51,524 nucleotides of DNA from an uncultured Eubacteriales bacterium (GTDB taxonomy: Bacteria > Bacillota > Clostridia > Christensenellales > Aristaeellaceae). Position numbers and translations under genes: made by a program. The stretch spans positions 1-51,524 of the forward strand of contig CACZHW010000020.1 of assembly GCA_902781095.1 (NCBI GenBank), in the 5' to 3' direction. This document shows positions 41,941-49,877 of this stretch, one piece after another. Under the pieces are notes generated by a model that was not told where the DNA came from, ran no database searches, and was given only the letters and a program-made list of their open reading frames with translations. Numbering within the stretch: position 1 is the first letter of the stretch; the number at the start of each line of letters is the position of its first letter.

Positions 41941-44445
41941 ATGGACAGGCAGAAAGGGGACGCGCCGAAGCACATTCTGGTGCGGGGGGCGCGGGTGCAC
42001 AATCTCAAGGACATTGACGTCGACATCCCGCTGGGAAAGATCGTGGCGGTGGCGGGGGTCTCGGGCTCGGGCAAATCCTCGCTGGCGCTCGGCGTGCTGT
42101 ACGCGGAGGGATCCAGACGGTACCTGGAATCCCTGTCCACCTATACGAGGCGGCGCATGACGCAGGCCGCGCGGGCGGACGTGGACGAGGTGCTCTACGT
42201 TCCGGCTTCGCTGGCGCTGCACCAGCGGCCGGGCGCAGGCGGCATCCGCTCCACCTTCGGCACGGGGACGGAGCTTCTGAACAGCCTGCGCCTCCTGTAT
42301 TCGCGCCTGGCGAGCCACCGCTGTCCGAACGGCCACTACCTGCCGCCGACGCTGGCGGTCGCCGCGGGACAGGAGCTCGTCTGCCCGGCGTGCGGCGAGC
42401 GCTTTTACGGCCCATCAGCAGAGGATTTGGCTTTCAACAGCGGCGGCGCGTGCCCGGAGTGCGGCGGTACGGGGACGGTGCGCACGGTGGACCGCTCGAC
42501 GCTCGTCCCGGACGAGAGCCTGACGATCGACGGGGGCGCGGTCGCGCCGTGGAACTCGCTCATGTGGTCGCTGATGACGGACGTGTGCCGCGCGATGGGC
42601 GTGCGTACGGACGTGCCCTTCCGTGAGCTGACGGACGCGGAGAAGGAGATCGTCTACGACGGGCCGATGGTCAAAAAGCACATCTTCTACCGGCCGAAGA
42701 ACAAGGAGAGCGTCACGGCCGGGGAGATGGACTTCACCTACTACAGCGCGACGGCAACGGTGAAGAACGCCCTTGCAAAGGTGAAGGATGAGGCGGGCAT
42801 GAAGCGCGTGGAGCGCTTCCTCCGGGAGGACGTGTGCCCTGCCTGCGGCGGCACGCGCCTTTCGGAGGCGGCGAGGGCGCCGAAGCTGCGCGGCATCGCC
42901 CTGGACGAGGCGTGCCGCATGACGCTGGGGGACCTCGTCTGCTGGGTGGCGGGCGTGCCCGCTTCCCTGCCGGAAAAGATGCGGCCCATGGCGGAGAGCA
43001 TCTGCGACGCCTTTGCGGCGACGGCCGGGCGGCTCATGGACCTGGGCCTTTCCTACCTTTCGCTGGACCGCTCCGCCGCCACGCTCTCCACGGGAGAGCG
43101 GCAGCGCATGCAGCTGGCGCGCGCGGTGCGCAACCGTACGACGGGCGTCCTTTACGTGCTGGACGAGCCCTCCATCGGCCTGCATCCCGCGAATATCGAG
43201 GGGCTGCGGGGCGTCATGCGCGACCTGGTCGCGGACGGCAACTCCGTGGTGATCGTGGATCATGACACCAGGATCCTGAGGGAAGCGGACTGGATGATCG
43301 AGATGGGTCCGTCGGCCGGCGCGGCCGGCGGGACGGTGATCGCGGAGGGCACGGTGGAGGCGGTCGCCGGCAATACAGCGTCCGCCATCGGGCCGTACCT
43401 GTCCGGCGAGGCGGAGGTGCGCGTGCGGCCGGAGACGGCGCCGGAGGCGCTCTTTGCGTTGGGGGAAATCGTGCTTGAGACCGGCAAAATCCACACGGTG
43501 AAGCCGATGCGCGTGCGCATCCCGAAGGGGAGGCTGACGGTGGTGACCGGCGTCTCGGGCTCCGGCAAGACGACGATGGTGCTGGAGAGCCTGGTGCCGG
43601 CGCTGGAAGCGGTCACGGCAGGCCGCGCGCTGCCGGAACACGTAAAGTCCGTTTCGGCGGAGGGCATCGCTCACGTGAAGCTGATCGACGCCACGCCCAT
43701 CGGCGTCAACGTGCGATCCACCGTGGCCACCTACGCCAACGTGCACGACGAGCTGCGCAAAATCTACGCGAGGAGCCCGGAAGCGAAGGCGAAGGGCTAT
43801 AAGGCGGGCGATTTCTCCTACAACACGGGGAAGCTCCGCTGCCCCGTCTGCGACGGGACGGGGAGCATCAGCCTGGACGTGCAGTTCCTGCCCGACGTGG
43901 AGGTGCCCTGCCCGGGGTGCCGGGGCAGCCGCTACGCGAAGGCTGCCGCCGCGGTGCAGCACCGGCTGCGGGACGGCGAAGCGCACTCCCTGCCGGAGGT
44001 CATGGCCATGGACGTCCGCGACGCGCTGCGGTTCTGCCGGGAGATGAAGAACGTGAGCCCGAAGCTGGAGGTTCTGGAAAGCCTGGGGCTCGGCTACCTG
44101 ACGCTGGGAGAGCAGACGCCCAGCCTCTCGGGCGGCGAAGCGCAGCGGCTGAAGCTGGCCGGTGAGATGGGGCGGATCCAGTCGGATTCCGTCTTCGTCT
44201 TCGACGAGCCGACCATCGGGCTGCACCCGTCTGACGTGCGGACGCTGCTGTCCGTGTTCTCGAAGCTGATCGACAGGGGAGCGACCCTGGTGGTCATCGA
44301 GCACGACGCGGACGTCATCCGCAACGCGGACTACGTGATCGACATGGGACCGGGCGGCGGCGAGGCGGGCGGCCGCATCGTGGCGGAGGGGACGCCCCGG
44401 GAAATCCGCTCCTGCCGGCAGAGCATCACCGGCCGGTATCTTTGA
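41941..44445 (+). CDS. UvrA-like tandem ABC ATPase lacking the UvrB-binding domain
   Basis: Cytoplasmic protein of 834 residues with the UvrA layout of two ABC ATPases with zinc modules. Walker A motifs are GVSGSGKSS near 39 and GVSGSGKTT near 537. Signatures are LSTGERQRMQLA (degenerate) and LSGGEAQRLKLA. Cys pairs of the zinc modules are visible at CPACGERF/CPECGGTG, CPACGGTR and CPVCDGTG/CPGCRGSR. Between LYSRLASHRCPNGH and the next Cys pair there are only about 30 residues, where true UvrA has the roughly 110-residue UvrB-binding domain. It therefore resembles UvrA2 and DrrC-type proteins linked to drug tolerance rather than the core excision enzyme. Start ATG after AAGGGGGAAGG. The natural role is unknown. 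Confidence 0.88.
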   Translation: MDRQKGDAPKHILVRGARVHNLKDIDVDIPLGKIVAVAGVSGSGKSSLALGVLYAEGSRRYLESLSTYTRRRMTQAARADVDEVLYVPASLALHQRPGAGGIRSTFGTGTELLNSLRLLYSRLASHRCPNGHYLPPTLAVAAGQELVCPACGERFYGPSAEDLAFNSGGACPECGGTGTVRTVDRSTLVPDESLTIDGGAVAPWNSLMWSLMTDVCRAMGVRTDVPFRELTDAEKEIVYDGPMVKKHIFYRPKNKESVTAGEMDFTYYSATATVKNALAKVKDEAGMKRVERFLREDVCPACGGTRLSEAARAPKLRGIALDEACRMTLGDLVCWVAGVPASLPEKMRPMAESICDAFAATAGRLMDLGLSYLSLDRSAATLSTGERQRMQLARAVRNRTTGVLYVLDEPSIGLHPANIEGLRGVMRDLVADGNSVVIVDHDTRILREADWMIEMGPSAGAAGGTVIAEGTVEAVAGNTASAIGPYLSGEAEVRVRPETAPEALFALGEIVLETGKIHTVKPMRVRIPKGRLTVVTGVSGSGKTTMVLESLVPALEAVTAGRALPEHVKSVSAEGIAHVKLIDATPIGVNVRSTVATYANVHDELRKIYARSPEAKAKGYKAGDFSYNTGKLRCPVCDGTGSISLDVQFLPDVEVPCPGCRGSRYAKAAAAVQHRLRDGEAHSLPEVMAMDVRDALRFCREMKNVSPKLEVLESLGLGYLTLGEQTPSLSGGEAQRLKLAGEMGRIQSDSVFVFDEPTIGLHPSDVRTLLSVFSKLIDRGATLVVIEHDADVIRNADYVIDMGPGGGEAGGRIVAEGTPREIRSCRQSITGRYL

Positions 44446-44508
44446 CACAGAAATGTGAGATTCTGACGGGCGGATGATGTGAATTTTGACTTATAGATCG
44501 GGAACGGA

Positions 44509-44537
44509 TTGACAAAGTGCATGAAAAAGTCTAACAT
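44509..44537 (+). promoter_or_regulatory. Sigma-A promoter of liv operon B
   Basis: Perfect TTGACA (44509-44514), 17-base spacer, TAACAT (44532-44537), in an AT-rich gap. Confidence 0.75.
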
Positions 44538-44587
44538 AATAGTGATATGATTTGAAAAAGTCCAAATGCGAGGGAGTGATCGACGAC

Positions 44588-45481
44588 ATGTTCCTGCAGC
44601 AGCTGATCAACGGCCTTACGGTGGGCGCGACCTACGCGCTGGTGACCATCGGCTTTACGCTGATTTACAGCGTGCTGGAACTCACCAACTTTGCGCACAC
44701 CTCCTTCTACATGCTGGGCGCCTACATCACGATGACGACGGTGACCCTCATCGGCGCCACGACGGGCAATTTCCTGCTGTCGCTGCTGCTGGCCATGGCT
44801 GTGTGCGGTGGCATCGGCGTCTTCATGCAGCGCTCGACGCTGCAGGTCATCCGCGAGAAGAACGGCGCGGGCATCTCCGCCATGCTGTGCACGGTCGGCG
44901 TACAGACGGTCATCAACAACGCGATCATCCTCATTTGGAGCTCGGACTCCCGCTACTTCCCGGATATCTTCGGAAACCTCGGCAAGATCTATCTGGGCGG
45001 GGCGATCATCTCCTGGGTGCAGGTGCTCATCATGATCGCGGCCATCGTGCTGATGGCGCTCATCTCGGTCATCATCTACAAAACGAGGATCGGGAGGGGC
45101 ATGCGCGCCATCGCGCAGAACGCCACCGCGGCGCGGCTGATGGGCGTCAACGTCAACGGCATCATCGCCCTCACCTTCCTTTTAAGCACCACCGTGGCCG
45201 CGATCGCCGGCACGATGGTCGGCTCCTACTACAAGGCGATCGACACGAACATGGCCTCCTCCGTCGGCTTCAAGGCGTTTGCCGCGGCCATCCTGGGCGG
45301 CATGGGCTCCCTGCCCGGCGCCGTTGTCGGCGGCATCCTCATCGGCGTCGCGGAGACGCTCATCTCCTCCTATCTCATCTCCCCCGGATACCGGGACGCC
45401 GTCGCCTTCCTCATCCTCATCATCGTGCTGATCATCCGTCCGCGCGGGATCTGGGGACAGAAGGAAACGAGCAAGGTATAA
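44588..45481 (+). CDS. livH: Branched-chain-type importer permease LivH (operon B)
   Basis: Permease of about 297 residues. I chose the ATG at 44588 (MFLQQLINGLTVGATYALV) because GGGAGTGA lies 8 bases upstream and LivH proteins begin just before this block; a TTG at 44552 lacks a ribosome site. LELTNFAHTSFYMLGAY, GRGMRAIAQNATAARLMGVN and GFKAFAAAILGGMGSLPGAV are diagnostic. It is clearly a paralogue of operon A's LivH, not a recent copy. First gene of operon B. Confidence 0.92.
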   Translation: MFLQQLINGLTVGATYALVTIGFTLIYSVLELTNFAHTSFYMLGAYITMTTVTLIGATTGNFLLSLLLAMAVCGGIGVFMQRSTLQVIREKNGAGISAMLCTVGVQTVINNAIILIWSSDSRYFPDIFGNLGKIYLGGAIISWVQVLIMIAAIVLMALISVIIYKTRIGRGMRAIAQNATAARLMGVNVNGIIALTFLLSTTVAAIAGTMVGSYYKAIDTNMASSVGFKAFAAAILGGMGSLPGAVVGGILIGVAETLISSYLISPGYRDAVAFLILIIVLIIRPRGIWGQKETSKV

Positions 45482-45491
45482 GGAGGCGCGC

Positions 45492-46547
45492 ATGCAGAAA
45501 GCAAGAAAAGAGCCGCTCGTCATCCGGCCGAAGTCGGAGATCGGCGTGCCGGTCGTCATGCAGTTCTACGCCAAGTACGAGGCGGTCATCGCAGTGTGCT
45601 TCCTGGCGGTGTTCATCGCCATACCGGCCGTCGTGAACAAACGGTATGTCACCAACGTCATGATCGACTGCTGCCGCTACAGCGTGCTGGCGCTCTCGCT
45701 CAACCTGCTGGCGGGCTTCATGGGGATGACCTCGCTGGGTCACGCCGCTTTCTACGGCATCGGCGCTTACACGGCGGCCATCATGTCCACCCGGCTGGGG
45801 ACGCCGTTCCTCATCAACTTCCTGTGCGCCTTTCTCATCGCGGGCGCGTTCGGGTTCGTGGTCGGCCTGCCGACGCTGCGCATCAAGGGCCGCTACCTGC
45901 CGATCATCACGATGGGCTTCTGCGAGATCATCCGCCTGGTGGAGCTCAACTGGATGTCCTTCACGCGCGGGGCGATGGGCATCGGCAACATCCCGACCTT
46001 CTACCTGTTCGGCATCCGCTTAAAGGAGCCGATGCAGCGGTTTGCCATCGCCCTCATCATGGCGCTGCTCACGCTGTGGGTCGTCCACGCCATCGTGAAT
46101 TCCCGCACGGGGCGCGCGATCATGACCATCCGCGACGATGAGACGGCCGCGGGCTTCATGGGCATCAACGTCTTCTACTACAAGGTGCTGATCTTCACGA
46201 TCTCGGCGGCGCTGGCCGGCGTCGCGGGCGCCTTCTACGCGCACAACACCAAGTTCATCGATTCCACGCTCTTCACCTTCGACGAGTCCATCACCATCCT
46301 GTGCATGATCATCCTGGGCGGCATGGGCAGCATTCCGGGCAGCATCATCGGCGCGATCATCTTCGCCATCCTGCCGGAACTGCTGCGCGACTACGTGCAG
46401 TACCGCCCGATCATCTACGGGTTCATCATCATCATCATGGTGATCGTGCGGCCCAAGGGCATCCTGGGCGGCTACAACGCCAAGTACATCCGCCAGAAGA
46501 TGCGCGGGTTTGCCGGCGCAGAGGGGAAGGAGGCGCAGCATGGCTGA
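45492..46547 (+). CDS. livM: Branched-chain-type importer permease LivM (operon B)
   Basis: Permease of 351 residues. LNLLAGFMGMTSLGHAAFYGI, IKGRYLPIITMGFCEIIR, GRAIMTIRDDETAAGFMGIN and IILGGMGSIPGSIIGA are the LivM family blocks. ATG follows AAGGAGG, 10 bases after livH. Its 3' end overlaps livG by 8 bases. Confidence 0.93.
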   Translation: MQKARKEPLVIRPKSEIGVPVVMQFYAKYEAVIAVCFLAVFIAIPAVVNKRYVTNVMIDCCRYSVLALSLNLLAGFMGMTSLGHAAFYGIGAYTAAIMSTRLGTPFLINFLCAFLIAGAFGFVVGLPTLRIKGRYLPIITMGFCEIIRLVELNWMSFTRGAMGIGNIPTFYLFGIRLKEPMQRFAIALIMALLTLWVVHAIVNSRTGRAIMTIRDDETAAGFMGINVFYYKVLIFTISAALAGVAGAFYAHNTKFIDSTLFTFDESITILCMIILGGMGSIPGSIIGAIIFAILPELLRDYVQYRPIIYGFIIIIMVIVRPKGILGGYNAKYIRQKMRGFAGAEGKEAQHG

Positions 46548-47307
46548 AACCATCCTGACCGTCGAAAAGGTCTCCCAGCACTTTGACGGGCTGATCGCCG
46601 TCAACGAGGTGTCGCTGCACGTGGACAAGGGCGAGATCGTGGGCATCATCGGGCCCAACGGCGCGGGCAAGACCACGCTCTTCAACGCGATCACGGGCCT
46701 GACCACGCCGACGTACGGGCGCATCGTCTACCGGGATACCGACATCACGCAGATGAAGGCGTACCAGATCACCTCCCTGGGGCTGGCGCGCACCTTCCAG
46801 AATATCCGCCTGTGCAGCGGCATGACCGCGCTGGACAACGTCATGGTCGGCGCGCACAGCCATCTGCACTCGGGAATCTTCAGCCAGATCCTGCGCACGA
46901 AAAAGCACAGGGAAGACGAGAAGGCGGCCTATGAAAAGGCCATGCAGGTGCTGGAACTGACGGGGCTGACGGCCTACCGCTACGAATACGCGACGAGCCT
47001 GCCCTACGGCCTGCAGCGCCGGCTGGAGATCGCCCGCGCCATCGCGACGGAGCCGGAGATCCTGCTCTTCGACGAGCCGGCGGCCGGCATGAACGAGCAG
47101 GAGACCTCCGACCTCATGGAGTTCATCCTGAAGGTGCGGGACATGGGCTACACCATCCTGCTGATCGAGCACGACATGCGCCTGGTGATGAACATCTGCG
47201 ACCGCATCCACGTGCTGGACCACGGCGCGCTGATCGCGCAGGGCGTTCCGGCCGAAATCCGGAGCAACCCGGACGTCATCGCCGCCTATCTGGGAAAGGA
47301 GGCGTGA
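46540..47307 (+). CDS. livG: Branched-chain-type importer ATPase LivG (operon B)
   Basis: ATPase of 255 residues from the ATG at 46540, preceded by GGAAGGAGG. Walker A GPNGAGKTT, LGLARTFQNIRLCSGMTALDN, signature SLPYGLQRRLEIARAI, Walker B LLFDEPAAGMNEQE and LLIEHDMRLVMNICDRI all fit LivG. Overlaps the end of livM. Confidence 0.94.
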   Translation: MAETILTVEKVSQHFDGLIAVNEVSLHVDKGEIVGIIGPNGAGKTTLFNAITGLTTPTYGRIVYRDTDITQMKAYQITSLGLARTFQNIRLCSGMTALDNVMVGAHSHLHSGIFSQILRTKKHREDEKAAYEKAMQVLELTGLTAYRYEYATSLPYGLQRRLEIARAIATEPEILLFDEPAAGMNEQETSDLMEFILKVRDMGYTILLIEHDMRLVMNICDRIHVLDHGALIAQGVPAEIRSNPDVIAAYLGKEA

Positions 47308-47309
47308 GC

Positions 47310-48017
47310 ATGGCCCTGCTTGAAATCCGGGACCTGGTCGTCAGCTACGGCGCCATCAAGGCCGTCAAGGGCATCTCCTTTGACGTGGACCGCGGCGAGC
47401 TGGTGACCCTCATCGGCGCGAACGGCGCCGGCAAATCGACCATCATGAAATCCGTCTCCGGTATCGTGCGCCCGCAGAGCGGCACCATCACCTTCGACGG
47501 AAAACCGATCCAGGGGCAGAGCTCCCACCGCATCGTGCAGATGGGGCTGTGCCAGGTGCCCGAGGGGCGGCAGATCTTCCCGAAGATGAGCATCCAGGAG
47601 AACCTGGACATGGGTGCGTACACGCGCACGGGCGCCTACTCGCAGGACATCGAGGAGATGTACGACATGTTCCCGGTGCTGCGGGAGCGCAGGCGGCAGA
47701 TGGCGGGCACGCTCTCCGGCGGCGAACAGCAGATGCTGGCCGTGGCCCGCGCCATGATGGCGCATCCCAAACTGCTGATGCTGGACGAGCCGTCGCTGGG
47801 TCTGGCGCCGCTGATCGTGCAGGACATCTTCGGGATGCTGAAGCGCATCCGCGCCGCGGGTACGACCATCCTGCTGGTGGAGCAGAACGCGCGCATGGCG
47901 CTGGGCATCTCCGACAGGGCGTACGTCATGGAGACGGGCCGCATCGTGCTGACGGGCACGGGCAACGAGCTGCTGCACAACGACCGCGTCATCGAGTTTT
48001 TCCTCGGCGGAAAGTGA
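47310..48017 (+). CDS. livF: Branched-chain-type importer ATPase LivF (operon B)
   Basis: ATPase of 235 residues. The ATG at 47310 has GGAGG at 7 bases; the in-frame GTG at 47304 is too close to that site. Walker A GANGAGKST, LCQVPEGRQIFPKMSIQENL, signature TLSGGEQQMLAVARAMM, Walker B LLMLDEPSLGLAP and LLVEQNARMALGISD are the LivF pattern. The ATC-hydrolase gene follows 23 bases later. Confidence 0.94.
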   Translation: MALLEIRDLVVSYGAIKAVKGISFDVDRGELVTLIGANGAGKSTIMKSVSGIVRPQSGTITFDGKPIQGQSSHRIVQMGLCQVPEGRQIFPKMSIQENLDMGAYTRTGAYSQDIEEMYDMFPVLRERRRQMAGTLSGGEQQMLAVARAMMAHPKLLMLDEPSLGLAPLIVQDIFGMLKRIRAAGTTILLVEQNARMALGISDRAYVMETGRIVLTGTGNELLHNDRVIEFFLGGK

Positions 48018-48040
48018 CCGGGAGAAAGGGAGGAGAAGCG

Positions 48041-48547
48041 ATGGAACACAACAAACCGACACTGACGGACGAGGTTACGCTGACGCTGCGCGGCCTCTGC
48101 CACAAGCGCGCCATCTGCATCTGGCGCGTGCTGGAAAATACTGAAAAGCAGGGACACGACCCGGCGTACCTTTGGCAGTCCCTGCGGGAGTACGGCTACG
48201 ACACCGCCGCAAACATCGAAAAGGCGATGAAGGACCCGTCCGACCTGACGGAATTCGCACAGCACTTCGGCGTGGGGCTGGACCGCAACATTTACGAGAT
48301 GGAGACGGTGGAGGCAAACGACAGGCGGTTTGAGCTGAAGTTCCACTACTGTCCTTTCGTGGAAAAGTGGCGCATGCTGGGCGTCCCGGAGGAGGAACTG
48401 CCCCGGCTGTGCGATTTGACGATGCAGGGCGATCACGGCGTGGGCGAGGTGTTTGAAAAGCACGGCATCTGCTTTACGCTGGGGCGCACCATCGCGGATG
48501 GCAACCCCACCTGCGATCTCCTCTTCACGAAGACGGAAGAGGCTTAA
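48041..48547 (+). CDS. ATC-hydrolase-family protein (L-2-amino-thiazoline-4-carboxylate hydrolase-like)
   Basis: Cytoplasmic protein of 168 residues with no signal peptide. The C-terminal half carries the pattern of the ATC-hydrolase family: FHYCPFVEKWRMLG, RLCDLTMQGDHGVGEVF and GRTIADGNPTCDLLF, with conserved Cys, Asp and His spaced as in relatives. The founding enzymes open the thiazoline ring of L-ATC on the way to cysteine, but most Clostridia members have no tested activity. It sits between livF and livK of importer B, on the same strand and with short gaps. The imported compound or a product of it may therefore be its substrate. ATG after AGGGAGGAG. Confidence 0.72.
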   Translation: MEHNKPTLTDEVTLTLRGLCHKRAICIWRVLENTEKQGHDPAYLWQSLREYGYDTAANIEKAMKDPSDLTEFAQHFGVGLDRNIYEMETVEANDRRFELKFHYCPFVEKWRMLGVPEEELPRLCDLTMQGDHGVGEVFEKHGICFTLGRTIADGNPTCDLLFTKTEEA

Positions 48548-48557
48548 AGGGTTACTG

Positions 48558-48576
48558 TATACCTGTGAAAGGTATA
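48558..48576 (+). promoter_or_regulatory. AT-rich inverted repeat ahead of livK (operon B)
   Basis: TATACC-TGTGAAA-GGTATA, 6-base perfect arms in the 57-base gap before livK. It could be a protein site or a small hairpin. A TATAAA hexamer overlaps it (48575-48580), but the -35 (TTACTG) is poor, so an internal promoter is only possible. Confidence 0.4.
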
Positions 48577-48604
48577 TAAATAAAAGGAAAAGGAGACTTG
48601 TACC

Positions 48605-49732
48605 ATGAAGAAGTTCCTCACCCTGGCGCTCGCTCTCGTGCTGACGCTGTCCCTGGCGGCTGCCTTCGCCGACGGACTGGGCGATCCCGTGTATATCGCA
48701 TGGGTAGGCCCGCTGACCGGTGACAGCTCCAACGACGGCATCACGGAGCAGAATACGCTGACCCTGGCCGTAAAGGCGATCAACGAAAAGGGCGGCATCC
48801 TCGGCCATGAGCTCGTCATCGACTATTATGATGACGCGGCGAACGCCAACGAGGCCATCAACATCGCCAACAAGATCATCGACGAGGACAAGTACATCGC
48901 CGTCATCGGCAGCTACACCTCCACCACCTCCATGAACATGGCGTACATCTACCAGGAGGAGGGCATGGTGCAGTACAGCCCGACCGCCAGCCACGCGGAT
49001 TATTCCAGCATCGGCAACTACATCTTCCGCAACACGCCCACCCAGTCCCAGGAGACCGCGGAATACGCCAACTTCGTCTACAACGACCTGGGCATCAAGA
49101 CCGTCTCCATCATCTATCAGAGCGATGACTGGGGCGTGAACATCAACGACATCTTCACCAAGAAGTATGAAGAACTGGGCGGCAAGGTCCTCAAGGCCGA
49201 GAACTTCGTGCCCAGCTCCACCAAGGACTTCGCCTCCCTGGTCACCTCCGCCAAGGCGACCGGCGCCGAGGCCATCTTCGTGGTCGCGTACTATGCGGAC
49301 TCCGCTTCCATCGTCATGAAGATCCGCGACCTGGAGTATGAAGGCGACGTCATCCTGACCTCCACCTGCCTCAAGCAGGCCTTCACCGAGACCGCGGGCG
49401 ACGCGGCGAACGGCTGCTACCTCATCAACGCGTACTGCGCGGACATCGACACCGACGAGTTCCGCGCCGTGAAGGAGCTCTACGAGAGCACCTACAACGT
49501 CGCGATGGACGCCTTCGTCATGCAGACGTGGGACGTCGTCAACCAGATCGCCAAGGCGTGCGAAGACGCGGGCTCCTTCGAGCATGACGCGATCCGCGAC
49601 GCGCTGGACGGCATGACCTACAAGGCGCTGGGCGGCGAGTACACGATGAATGAGATCGGCGACGCGATCCGCGGCCTCTTCCGCCTGCAGATCCGCGACG
49701 GCAAGTTCGTCAACGTCACCGGCGAGTTCTGA
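48605..49732 (+). CDS. livK: Branched-chain-type binding protein LivK (operon B)
   Basis: Exported type I binding protein of 375 residues. Signal peptide MKKFLTLALALVLTLSLAAA, cut before the mature start, no lipobox. IAWVGPLTGDSSNDGITEQN, AVKAINEKGGILGHELVIDY, AVIGSYTSTTSMNMA and SIIYQSDDWGVNINDIF are the LivK/J pattern. Being last in the operon is unusual; in operon A the binding protein comes first. Ligand not readable; the ATC-hydrolase neighbour hints at something other than plain Leu/Ile/Val. ATG after AAAAGGAG. Confidence 0.92.
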   Translation: MKKFLTLALALVLTLSLAAAFADGLGDPVYIAWVGPLTGDSSNDGITEQNTLTLAVKAINEKGGILGHELVIDYYDDAANANEAINIANKIIDEDKYIAVIGSYTSTTSMNMAYIYQEEGMVQYSPTASHADYSSIGNYIFRNTPTQSQETAEYANFVYNDLGIKTVSIIYQSDDWGVNINDIFTKKYEELGGKVLKAENFVPSSTKDFASLVTSAKATGAEAIFVVAYYADSASIVMKIRDLEYEGDVILTSTCLKQAFTETAGDAANGCYLINAYCADIDTDEFRAVKELYESTYNVAMDAFVMQTWDVVNQIAKACEDAGSFEHDAIRDALDGMTYKALGGEYTMNEIGDAIRGLFRLQIRDGKFVNVTGEF

Positions 49733-49748
49733 TCGCTCCGGTACCCGG

Positions 49749-49773
49749 GGAGCCGCGAAAGCGGCTCCTTTTT
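49749..49773 (+). terminator. Intrinsic terminator of liv operon B
   Basis: Perfect 8-bp stem GGAGCCGC / GCGGCTCC, GAAA tetraloop, then five T. Confidence 0.95.
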
Positions 49774-49877
49774 GTATTGCACAGAACCGGAATGCGGGTT
49801 TATTTGTGACGGAATCTTTTCTTTCCGTGCTCTGCGTGATACAATACAATTGACAACATATAAAGGAGTGGATTCCC

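Noticed and set aside
48558..48580. Internal promoter for livK of operon B
   Set aside because: TATAAA is present, but the -35 (TTACTG) matches consensus poorly; listed only as an inverted repeat.
33101..49732. Recent duplication of the two liv operons
   Set aside because: Gene order, lengths and protein sequences differ widely between A and B; they are old paralogues.
49850..49856. TTGACA just before uxaB as a -35 box
   Set aside because: There is no room for a -10 box before the ribosome site and ATG.
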